Shown piece by piece: positions 25,901 through 33,012 of a stretch of 64,000 nt of DNA. A program made the translations under genes and the position numbers. Source of the DNA: G020348385 sp964538085 (GTDB lineage Bacteria > Acidobacteriota > Aminicenantia > Aminicenantales > Aminicenantaceae); assembly GCA_964538085.1 (NCBI GenBank), contig CAZIDF010000005.1:124001-188000 (forward strand). Reading direction: 5' to 3'. Below the pieces are notes generated by a model that saw only the letters and a program-made list of their open reading frames with translations, was not told where the DNA came from and did no database searches. Each line of letters opens with the position of its first letter. Positions within the stretch are counted from its first letter, which is position 1.

Positions 25901-26101
25901 CCCTCCTGTGCCGAGTTTTTCGATGATCTCGTACCTTTCAGCAAACAGGGTTCCCCTGCGCAGTTCATGAACAGGTATTTCGAGGGTTTTGGTAAAAGAG
26001 GGCTTGGCATCTTCAGCAGCATGGAGCGGAGCTGCGCAGTTGCCGCAGAATCGCGTGCCTTCTGGATTGTCGAATTCGCATTTTGGGCACTTTGTTGCCA
26101 C
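22940..26101 (-). CDS. Transmembrane Ser/Thr protein kinase with zinc ribbon and C-terminal TPRs
   Basis: 1053 residues. Domain order: zinc ribbon with Cys5, Cys8, Cys19 and Cys22; PknB-type kinase domain at about 58-320 with GTGGMGAVY, Lys86, HRDLKSNN (Asp180) and DFG (Asp198), so catalytically complete; one transmembrane helix near 350-370 (IPALLVVAVVVIGLILWKFL); a TolB-like segment (SLAVMYFMNQTGDEALDHWR); then a long array of tetratricopeptide repeats (for example AIEAYEKLLEIYPDDPIART, ALEEMDRAFALAPTDWDN). This architecture is common in Acidobacteriota-like genomes and suggests signalling that reads an extracytoplasmic or TPR-bound partner. The start is GTG with AGGG upstream. It is divergent from PadR. 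Confidence 0.92.
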   Translation of the reverse strand: MATKCPKCEFDNPEGTRFCGNCAAPLHAAEDAKPSFTKTLEIPVHELRRGTLFAERYEIIEKLGTGGMGAVYRVEDTKIGQDIALKLIKPEIASDKKTIERFRNELKTTRMISHRNVCRMFDLGDTTDTFYITMEYVPGEDLKSFIRRSGRLDIPKAISIAKEVCEGLSEAHRLDVVHRDLKSNNIMIDKKGNARIMDFGIARSLKAKGLTGEGVIIGTPEYMSPEQAEAKDVDLRSDIYSLGVILYEMTTGQLPFEGETPLSVAMKHKGEVPKDPKLLHAQIPDDLSRVILRCLEKYKEKRYQSAGELRSELENIEKGIPTTERAVPERKPFTSKEITVQLSLKKLFIPALLVVAVVVIGLILWKFLPREKTVPFLPSDKPSLAVMYFMNQTGDEALDHWRVALPLWLITDLSQSKYIDVLSADRLFSVLRELDLLEANRYASEELKNVARETGVNHLFQASLSKAGDIYRIDYSLQRADTLEIIASDFITGKSEESFPSLVDDITRKIKANLELTEEQVIGDIDSDVGTITSNSPEAFKYYSIGRRFITQGEQRKSIELMEQAVAIDPEFAMAYRSMAIAYSNLFYYQKAEEFLQKALTFKDRLSDRERYLIEAAFYSQSEMTYDKAIEAYEKLLEIYPDDPIARTNLGVNYSLIEEYQKAREQYEISISEYQSDFIYDYLNLASIYDELGLFDLAKETLDKALNNFPDNARIHRALAVSYRMQGKYELALEEMDRAFALAPTDWDNFLDKGTTYFYTGDLEKAEEAYRKLLEKEEPAARSWGTLGLGLLFRLQGKFKDSIEMAKRGSEQAEKLGEKSWVRNRQLIIADMDVVLGNPEEALNKLDFVWESAVEDESLGDQRRVLNTKSLAYLEMKRTAEAQRTAEELREIIEQGINQNHIRLYYHLKGRIELANNNYAKAIEFFKQGLPFVVPTSDVRLIYADSLGLAYYKSEEFEKAREEYEGMASPRIDRWYYGDIYVKSFYMLGKIYEQQGNTTKAIENYEKFLDLWKDADPGIAEVQDARKRFLRFSRGWTVRSGRGDQATVTSSDK

Positions 26102-26313
26102 TATTAATCCCTAGTTTCCACTGGCGAAAGTTTATCAAGGAGAGGGGAGACGTGTCAATAAATCAATTTCAGCTTCCCTGATAAATTTAAAATCATCACG
26201 GTGTTGGGAGAGCTTGCATTTTAAAATTCGAGTCAACCTTTTGAGGAGTTTAAACGTCTTAGAGTATGAAATGTTCTACATATTAGTAAGAAATAAGCGC
26301 AAGTGAGAAAACC

Positions 26314-26631
26314 ATGGAATATTTGAGTCAAAGGGAAGAACAGATTTTGCTGGCCGTAGGGTACCTACGGGAAGAGGCCTATCTTGTGGCCTTACGGAAA
26401 CATTTGTCAAAGATAGTGGGGAAAGAGCTGTCGATCGGGGCTGTCCATATCCCTCTTCGGCGCATTGAAAAACAAGGACTGATAACGGCTTCCCTCGGAG
26501 AATCGACGGCTGTCCGGGGTGGACGCCGGAAAAAGATCTACCGGTTGACAGCTGCAGGCCTTGCGGCCCTCAAAGAAAGTAAAAGGATCACTGACCGGTT
26601 GTGGGCGGATTACCTGAAAGTCAAAGCTTAA
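26314..26631 (+). CDS. PadR-family transcriptional regulator
   Basis: 105 residues, the size of a bare PadR winged helix. Visible are EEQILLAVGYLREEAYLVAL, the recognition region SIGAVHIPLRRIEKQGLITA and the wing GGRRKKIYRLTAAGLAALKE. Short PadR genes of this type lie directly before orphan FtsX-like permeases in Acidobacteriota, and the same holds here (the permease ATG is 11 bases after the stop). It likely represses the two-gene unit, with an unknown inducer. Confidence 0.85.
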   Translation: MEYLSQREEQILLAVGYLREEAYLVALRKHLSKIVGKELSIGAVHIPLRRIEKQGLITASLGESTAVRGGRRKKIYRLTAAGLAALKESKRITDRLWADYLKVKA

Positions 26632-26642
26632 AACAGAGAATA

Positions 26643-29231
26643 ATGAAAACTGAAAGAGATTCTCGACCGAGACTGGGTCGGAGGATCCTGTGGTTCCTGT
26701 TGCCTGACGATGAGCGGGAATCCCTGGTCGGGGATTTTGATGAAATTTATCGGGAGAAAATAAAAGATAAAGGGAAGCTGGTTGCCTTGCTTTGGTATTG
26801 GAGCCAGGTCATCCTCCTGATCCCTTCATCGATAAAAGAATCTATTTATTGGAGTGTGCTCATGTTTCGCAATTATCTAAAAATCGCAGTTCGGAATTTA
26901 ATAAGGCACAAAGGATTTTCTATTCTCAACATCACCGGTTTGGCCATCGGCATGGTCTGTACCATCCTGATTCTCTTCTGGGTACAGCATGAATTGAGCT
27001 TTGACCGGTATCACAAAAACGGCAAGAACATCTACCGGATATTACAGCATATCCAATATTCGGAAATCGTCACATGGGCCATCAACCAAGGCCCGCTGGG
27101 GCCGGCTTTGAAGGAAGAGATTCCCGAAATCGAGGAGCAGGCCCGGTTTTGTTTTTCCCAATGGAGGATGAAATACGATGACCAGGTCTTTGTGGAACTG
27201 GGAGGGTATACCGATCCGTCCTTATTCAAAATGTTCACCATTCCTTTTATAAAGGGAGACCCAGAGACCGCTCTGGCGGATCCTCGATCCTTGGTTTTGA
27301 CCGAAGAGGTGGCGCGAAAGATCTTCGGTAATGAAGACCCGATCGGTAAGACCATCCATGTGGGCAGCGATTATGATTTCAAGGTAACGGGAATCCTCCA
27401 AAATATCCCCGATAATTCTCATTTCCGGTTCAAATTTCTGGCAAACATGGACGTTGCCAAAGAGGTGGGCCGCACCGTGGACAGCTGGAAAAATAGCCAT
27501 TTCACCACCTATGTGCAGCTGGCCGAAAATGTCTCCATGGAGGAGGCCAACAAAAAGATCTACAATTTTCTGGATGCCAAACCCACGCTGGAGGACTGGG
27601 AAAAGCTTTCCCTCCAGCCGCTTTTCAAGATCCATCTGGGATCGGGAATCGGTTATGATGCTTTCGGTACAGGGAATACAAAGTATATCGTCATCTTTTT
27701 GGCGGCCGCTCTTTTCATTCTGCTCATTGCCTGCATCAATTTCATGAACCTGTCCACGGCGCGATCTTTGCTCCGTTCCAGGGAGGTGGGTTTGCGCAAA
27801 GTGGTCGGGGCGTTCAGAGGTCAGCTTATCCGCCAGTTTTTAGGAGAAGCGATCTTCCAATCCCTGATCGCGATGATCCTGGCTGTGGGACTGGGGATGC
27901 TGCTTCTCCCTGCCTTTAATCAGCTAGCCCGGAAGAACTTCTCAGCGCATCTGTTTTGGCGGCCGGATATCATTCTGGGGCTGGTAGCGATACTGCTTTT
28001 TGCGGGTTTCATCGCAGGATTTTACCCGGCCTTTGTCCTTTCGAAGTTCCGGCCTGTATCTGTGCTGAAAGGGACAACTGGGACAGTGGGCGGAAGGTCG
28101 TTTTTCCGGAAGGCCTTGGTGGTTTTCCAGTTTAGCGTTGCCGTGATCCTGATGGTCGGGAGCCTTCTGATCTATTCCCAGATCCACTTCATGCGCAACA
28201 AAGATCTGGGGTATGACAAGGAGAACTTGGTTACCTTGGCTCTCAACACGATAGTCCAACAGAATTACGAAACTTTTCGGAACGAACTTTTGGGAAATGC
28301 TGATATCTTGAATATCACGCGTGTCGCCGGCCTCCCAACAGATGGTTATTACTTTTCCAACAGCCGCTGGAACTGGGAAGGAAAGGATCCGGACAAGGAT
28401 ATCCTGTTCCGGGCTAATTTTGTGGACTATGACTATTTGGAAACCCTGAAGGCCCCGATAGTGATGGGCCGAAATTATTCGAAAGATTATGGCGCGGATG
28501 CCACGGGCATCATCATCAATAAAACCTCCCAAAAAGCCATGGGTTTCGAGGATCCGATCGGGAAAAGCGTGACCCTGGGAGAAGGCGGCGAAAATGTAAG
28601 CCAGTTTCAAATTATCGGGGTAGTGAAAGATTTCCACTATGTATCCTTGCGGACCGAGATCGAACCCATGATATTGCTGTTCGCTCCAGAACAATGCAGC
28701 TCGATCATGGTTCGCATCAGTTCTGAAAATACACCGGAAACTCTCAAATTTATGGGTGGTGTCTGGAAAAAGTATGCCGGAGATTTCGAGTTCGATTACC
28801 ATTTTCTGGACGAGAGTCTGGATACCCTTTATCGCGGAGAACAGCAGGTGGGCCGGATTATCAACGTTTTTACCCTATTGTCCGTTTTTATCTCTTGTCT
28901 CGGACTTTTTGGACTGGCATCCTTCATGGCGCTGCGGCGGACCAAAGAGATTGGTGTCCGCAAAGTACTGGGAGCATCCATCTCTGGCGTTGTCGTTCTC
29001 CTGACAAAAGAGTTTTCGAAATGGGTGATTGTAGCTAACCTGATTGCTTGGCCACTCTCCTATTTTGCGTTGAATCAATGGCTCCAGGAGTTCCCTTACC
29101 GGACGGACATCAAACTGTGGATTTTTATCGGCACAGGATTGCTGACTTTTGTGATCGCTATTTTGACCGTGAGTTACCAAGCGCTGAGAGCCGCCCTGTC
29201 CAATCCTGCCGACTCCCTCCGCTATGAGTAG
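26643..29231 (+). CDS. FtsX/MacB-type orphan ABC permease (ADOP family) with permease prefix domain
   Basis: 862 residues from the ATG at 26643; an earlier GTG at 26601 lies inside the PadR gene and is not favoured. It opens with a soluble prefix (WFLLPDDERESLVGDFDEIY) typical of PadR-linked permeases. Two MacB-type modules follow, each with a periplasmic domain and FtsX helices (FRNYLKIAVRNLIRHKGFSI; RSREVGLRKVVGAFRGQLIR; RTKEIGVRKVLGASISGVVV). The repeated GLRKVVGA/GVRKVLGA coupling motif shows the internal duplication. No ATPase gene is adjacent, hence 'orphan'. Likely role: mechanotransmission or export at the inner membrane; substrate unknown. Confidence 0.88.
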   Translation: MKTERDSRPRLGRRILWFLLPDDERESLVGDFDEIYREKIKDKGKLVALLWYWSQVILLIPSSIKESIYWSVLMFRNYLKIAVRNLIRHKGFSILNITGLAIGMVCTILILFWVQHELSFDRYHKNGKNIYRILQHIQYSEIVTWAINQGPLGPALKEEIPEIEEQARFCFSQWRMKYDDQVFVELGGYTDPSLFKMFTIPFIKGDPETALADPRSLVLTEEVARKIFGNEDPIGKTIHVGSDYDFKVTGILQNIPDNSHFRFKFLANMDVAKEVGRTVDSWKNSHFTTYVQLAENVSMEEANKKIYNFLDAKPTLEDWEKLSLQPLFKIHLGSGIGYDAFGTGNTKYIVIFLAAALFILLIACINFMNLSTARSLLRSREVGLRKVVGAFRGQLIRQFLGEAIFQSLIAMILAVGLGMLLLPAFNQLARKNFSAHLFWRPDIILGLVAILLFAGFIAGFYPAFVLSKFRPVSVLKGTTGTVGGRSFFRKALVVFQFSVAVILMVGSLLIYSQIHFMRNKDLGYDKENLVTLALNTIVQQNYETFRNELLGNADILNITRVAGLPTDGYYFSNSRWNWEGKDPDKDILFRANFVDYDYLETLKAPIVMGRNYSKDYGADATGIIINKTSQKAMGFEDPIGKSVTLGEGGENVSQFQIIGVVKDFHYVSLRTEIEPMILLFAPEQCSSIMVRISSENTPETLKFMGGVWKKYAGDFEFDYHFLDESLDTLYRGEQQVGRIINVFTLLSVFISCLGLFGLASFMALRRTKEIGVRKVLGASISGVVVLLTKEFSKWVIVANLIAWPLSYFALNQWLQEFPYRTDIKLWIFIGTGLLTFVIAILTVSYQALRAALSNPADSLRYE

Positions 29232-29261
29232 TAAAGAAGTATCTCTCTTTCCTTGATACAA

Positions 29262-29282
29262 AAAAGCCTTAAATCAGCTTTT
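29262..29282 (+). terminator. Weak terminator-like hairpin after the permease gene
   Basis: AAAAGC (29262-29267) and GCTTTT (29277-29282) form a 6-bp stem around a 9-base loop 30 bases after the stop codon. The U-run is short, so efficiency is doubtful. Confidence 0.35.
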
Positions 29283-29636
29283 GGGGATGGTCTTGCTCCC
29301 GCGAAGATTTTTAACGCCATTCCCTAACCGCTCTTCTCGGCGGCGCTGAACTGCGCTCCTTAACACCGATCTCTTCCACTCTGTCCTGTGTTCCCGTGCC
29401 TGCCTGCATCTCTGACAGCAAGGCAAAGTCGTGCTCGATACAGCATCGCCGTCTGACTCTGTCAGATTCCCTCGAATATCGGGTGGGCTGGCTAAATCTT
29501 CGAGGTCGCATCAACCATTCCCAAAAGCCCCATTTATCATGGGAATAGAGATGCTAACATAGCAATATCCTTCTTTACATTATAATTATTTAGGGATAGA
29601 ATAAAAATTCTCTATGTAAACCTTTAGGAGGGAATT
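29283..29636. other. Intergenic region with GC-rich block of unknown nature
   Basis: No convincing gene lies here. Bases about 29300-29520 are visibly richer in G and C than other intergenic regions in the window and contain a spaced inverted repeat, TCTGACAG (near 29411) and CTGTCAGA (near 29458). A 67-codon frame on the minus strand is Arg-rich, lacks a ribosome site and does not look coding. The final ~100 bases are AT-rich, with TATAAT at 29581-29586 and TAGGAGGG before the M16 gene. The block may be a decayed or dispersed non-coding element. Confidence 0.4.
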
Positions 29637-32456
29637 ATGCATTCAAGATTGAAAACTCTCATTTTCATTTTAGTGATGGCTTTAGTTGTGCCGGTTGCAT
29701 GCACAAAAAAAGCCGCTGAACAAGCCGAACTCAAGATCGACTTCGAAAAATACACGTTAGCCAATGGCCTGGAAGTTGTGCTGCATGAAGACAAATCCGA
29801 TCCTATTACAGCTGTCGCCATCCAATACCATGTCGGCTCCAACCGGGAAGAAATGAGCCACACAGGCTTTGCCCATCTATTCGAACACATGATGTTCCAG
29901 GAATCCCAGCATGTGGGGCAGGACCAGTTTTTTAGGAAGATCCAAGCTGCCGGTGGAACCCTGAATGGAGGGACAAGCCGGGATGGTACCGTTTATTTCG
30001 AAGTTGTCCCTAAAAACGCGCTGGAGATGGTCCTCTGGTTGGAGGCAGACCGGTTGGGTTTTTTGACACCCACGATCACGCAGGAAGCCTTTGCCAACCA
30101 GCAGAATGTCGTCAAAAACGAAAAAAGGCAGGGGGAGAATCGGCCGTACGGTTATACGCAACATATCCTCGGAAAACTGCTCTATCCCGAAGGCCATCCC
30201 TACAACTGGACCGTGATCGGGTCGATGGCGGACTTGACCCTGGCCACGTTGAAAGACGTCCATGAATTCCATGACAAATGGTATCGCCCTGGCAATGCCA
30301 CACTCGTTGTCGCAGGGGATTTCGATCGGGAGCAGACCAAACAGTTGATCGAAAAATATTATGGAGAGATCGAATCCGGCGAATCCAGGGATGATCCCAA
30401 ACCCCAGCCCGTCACCCTGGAAAGTATCAAAATGGCCTATTGGGAAGACACATTCGCCAAGTCGCCAGAACTAACCATGGTGATTCCGACAGTAGAGGAG
30501 TATCATCCTGACGATTATGCGTTGAGCTTCTTGAGCCAGCTTTTTGCGTACGGTAAAAAGGCTCCCCTATACAAAGTCATCGTAGAGGAAAAAAAGCTAG
30601 CTCCTTCTGTCATCGGGTATCAGATGAGCAACGAGATTGCCGGAGAGTTCATGATCCGGATACGAGCCTTCCCGAATATCGATCTCGATGATGTCAATAA
30701 CGCCGTCGCCGAAAGTTTTCAGAGATTCGAGACAGAGTCATTCACAGAGGAGGATGTGGAACGCATCAAGGCAGGGTTGGAGACACAATTTTATAACGGC
30801 ATTTCCAGCATTCTCGGAAAATCCTTTCAACTTGCACGCTACAACGAATATGCCGGCTCTCCCGGATACATCACCACGGATCTCGAAAAAATCAAAGCCG
30901 TCACCAAGGAAGACATCCTGCGGGTGTATGAATTCTACATCAAGGACAAGCCCTATGTGATGACAAGCTTTGTGCCCAAAGGACAGGTGGATCTGATCGT
31001 CGAAGGATCGGAACCCTTCGCGATCGTCGAAGAAGACGCCGAAGCGGAAAAGATCGCTGCGGAAAGGCCGGTGGAAGAATTCAAAGTCGAACCCATTCCT
31101 TCATCGTTCGACCGAAGCCAGGAGCCGCTCATCGGCCCCGATCCAGAGATCACCCTCCCGACGATCTGGAAAGATGAGCTTTCCAACGGGATAAAGCTTT
31201 TTGGGATCGAGCAGACAGAATTACCCCTTGTCCAATTTTCCATGATGATCAAAGGCGGGCAACTGCTGGATGACATGGACAAAGCGGGTGTGGCCAACCT
31301 GATAACGGACATGATGATGGAAGGCACTAAGAACAAGACGCCGATCGAGCTGGAAGAAGCCATCGATGAACTCGGGGCAAATATCTATATGTATACGAGT
31401 CAGGAAGCCATCACTTTGTCCGTGAATTGTCTGAGATCCAAATTAGACGATGTTTACAATCTTGTGGAGGAGATCCTCCTGGAACCCCGCTGGGACGAGA
31501 AGGAATTCGACAGGGTCAAAAAGCAGACCATCGAAAACATCAACAGGAGCAAGGTCAATCCGGCTGCAGTTGCCAGGAATGTGTTCAACGAGCTTGTTTA
31601 TGGAGATAAACACATCTTCAGTGTCCCGACTTTGGGAACGATGGAGTCTGTGGAGGCTATCACGATCGATGACTTGAAAGCATTCTATGCTAGGAATTTT
31701 TCTCCCTCCATCACCAACGTGGCTATCGTCGGCAATATCTCTAAAGAAGATGCGGTCAACACTTTCAAGACCCTAGAAGAGAAATGGGAGGCCAAGGACG
31801 TTGCATTTCCGGAGTTCGAACTGCCGGCACCTCTTGAAAAATCCATGGTTTATTTCGTGGATATTCCCGGGGCGCGTCAGTCTGTCATCAACATCGGGAA
31901 TCTTTCTATTTCTGCGACTGACCCGGATTATTATCCTGCCTATGTTATGAACTACAAACTGGGGGGAAGCTTTAACGGGTTCGTGAACCTGATCTTGAGG
32001 GAAGAAAAAGGCTACACATATGGGGCCCGAACAGGTTTTAGCGGCTCTCTCCAGCCGGGAACTTTTGTGGCCTCCTCGTCGGTACAATCTCCCGCCACTC
32101 TGGAATCGGTGCAGATTTTCAGAGACCTGATGTTGAAGTACAGAGAAGGGATCGTTTCTGAGGATTTGCAGTTCACCAAAGATGCACTGATCAAATCCGA
32201 TGCCCGAAATTTCGAGACGCTGGGTGCTCTGCTCGGAATCCTGAACAATGTCGCCACATACAACCGACCGGATGATTACATCAAGAAGAGGGAAGAATTC
32301 GTCAAAGGGCTAACTGCCGATCAGCATAAAGAATTGGCCCGGAAGTATATCGATCCCGACCGGATGATCTATCTAGTTGTCGGAGATGCGGCGACTCAAA
32401 TGAAATCCCTGGAGAAGTTGGGACTCGGAAAAGTGGCCTTGATCGATCAGAAATAG
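29637..32456 (+). CDS. M16-family zinc metallopeptidase (insulinase/pitrilysin-like), two-domain
   Basis: 939 residues. The signal segment ends VVPVAC, an imperfect lipobox, so a lipoprotein is possible. The N-terminal M16 half has the inverted zinc motif HLFEH (in GFAHLFEHMMF) with the distal Glu in VVKNEKRQGENRPYG. The C-terminal half is the inactive M16 partner without HxxEH and carries the substrate-positioning RE(E)KGYTYGARTGFSG. The two halves fused in one chain form the usual clam-shell, which degrades peptides in the periplasm. The start is ATG behind TAGGAGGGAATT. It is monocistronic. Confidence 0.9.
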   Translation: MHSRLKTLIFILVMALVVPVACTKKAAEQAELKIDFEKYTLANGLEVVLHEDKSDPITAVAIQYHVGSNREEMSHTGFAHLFEHMMFQESQHVGQDQFFRKIQAAGGTLNGGTSRDGTVYFEVVPKNALEMVLWLEADRLGFLTPTITQEAFANQQNVVKNEKRQGENRPYGYTQHILGKLLYPEGHPYNWTVIGSMADLTLATLKDVHEFHDKWYRPGNATLVVAGDFDREQTKQLIEKYYGEIESGESRDDPKPQPVTLESIKMAYWEDTFAKSPELTMVIPTVEEYHPDDYALSFLSQLFAYGKKAPLYKVIVEEKKLAPSVIGYQMSNEIAGEFMIRIRAFPNIDLDDVNNAVAESFQRFETESFTEEDVERIKAGLETQFYNGISSILGKSFQLARYNEYAGSPGYITTDLEKIKAVTKEDILRVYEFYIKDKPYVMTSFVPKGQVDLIVEGSEPFAIVEEDAEAEKIAAERPVEEFKVEPIPSSFDRSQEPLIGPDPEITLPTIWKDELSNGIKLFGIEQTELPLVQFSMMIKGGQLLDDMDKAGVANLITDMMMEGTKNKTPIELEEAIDELGANIYMYTSQEAITLSVNCLRSKLDDVYNLVEEILLEPRWDEKEFDRVKKQTIENINRSKVNPAAVARNVFNELVYGDKHIFSVPTLGTMESVEAITIDDLKAFYARNFSPSITNVAIVGNISKEDAVNTFKTLEEKWEAKDVAFPEFELPAPLEKSMVYFVDIPGARQSVINIGNLSISATDPDYYPAYVMNYKLGGSFNGFVNLILREEKGYTYGARTGFSGSLQPGTFVASSSVQSPATLESVQIFRDLMLKYREGIVSEDLQFTKDALIKSDARNFETLGALLGILNNVATYNRPDDYIKKREEFVKGLTADQHKELARKYIDPDRMIYLVVGDAATQMKSLEKLGLGKVALIDQK

Positions 32457-32542
32457 AAGAGATTCGCGCCTGTATAGCAGAGTCGTTTAGGCTCATAACT
32501 TTGCCCGATCTTTTTTAAACGAAAAAAATTTCACCGATCCTG

Positions 32543-32571
32543 TTGACAAGCACATAAGGAAGTGCTAAAAT
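32543..32571 (+). promoter_or_regulatory. Strong sigma-70 promoter with operator-like repeat for the BlaI-M56 unit
   Basis: TTGACA (32543-32548), a 17-base spacer, then TAAAAT (32566-32571). Inside the spacer AGCAC and GTGCT form an inverted repeat eight bases apart, and TAAAATTTTA (palindromic) covers the -10 box. BlaI-type repressors bind dyads at their own promoter, so autoregulation here is a reasonable inference. Confidence 0.65.
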
Positions 32572-32626
32572 TTTAACATGCTAAAAAAACAACATGGAAT
32601 ATCAGCCGTATAAGAAGGTGAAAAGC

Positions 32627-33010
32627 ATGAAAGAACAGAGGAATCTCAGCCGCAGGGAAAGGCAGATCATGGATATCATCTATCAATTAAAGGAAGCCAC
32701 AGTGGCCCAGGTGCTCGAGCGACTTCCGGACCCTCCCAGTTACTCCGCAGTTAGAGCTTTGTTGCGCGTTTTAGAAAACAAGGGACACCTGTTTCACAAA
32801 CAGGATGGACCCCGGTATGTATTCTCTCCAACCCTTTCCCGGGAAACAGCAAGACAGACTGCCCTTCAGCACCTTCGGAAAACCTTCTTTAACGGTTCGA
32901 CAGAGGAGATCGTGGCCGCCCTGCTCGATATCTCGGAAGATGACCTTTCCGATGAGGATTATCACCGCTTGCTTGAGCTTATCGACAAAGCAAGGAAAGA
33001 AGGAAGATAA
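32627..33010 (+). CDS. BlaI/MecI-family transcriptional repressor
   Basis: 127 residues from the ATG at 32627, which has AAGAAGGTG upstream; an ATG 33 bases earlier lacks a ribosome site. The winged helix is clear (LSRRERQIMDIIYQLKEATV, SYSAVRALLRVLENKGHLFH) and is followed by a dimerisation tail (IVAALLDISEDDLSDEDYHR). Family members hold a target operon off until a membrane M56 protease triggers their cleavage; that protease gene starts two bases after this stop, so translation is probably coupled. Confidence 0.9.
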   Translation: MKEQRNLSRRERQIMDIIYQLKEATVAQVLERLPDPPSYSAVRALLRVLENKGHLFHKQDGPRYVFSPTLSRETARQTALQHLRKTFFNGSTEEIVAALLDISEDDLSDEDYHRLLELIDKARKEGR

Positions 33011-33012
33011 GT

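Noticed and set aside
27942..28802. 286-codon frame antisense to the orphan permease
   Set aside because: Shadow of the strongly coding + strand; no ribosome site and no family features.
29311..29514. 67-codon Arg-rich frame on the minus strand
   Set aside because: No ribosome site, atypical composition and no domain; treated as non-coding.
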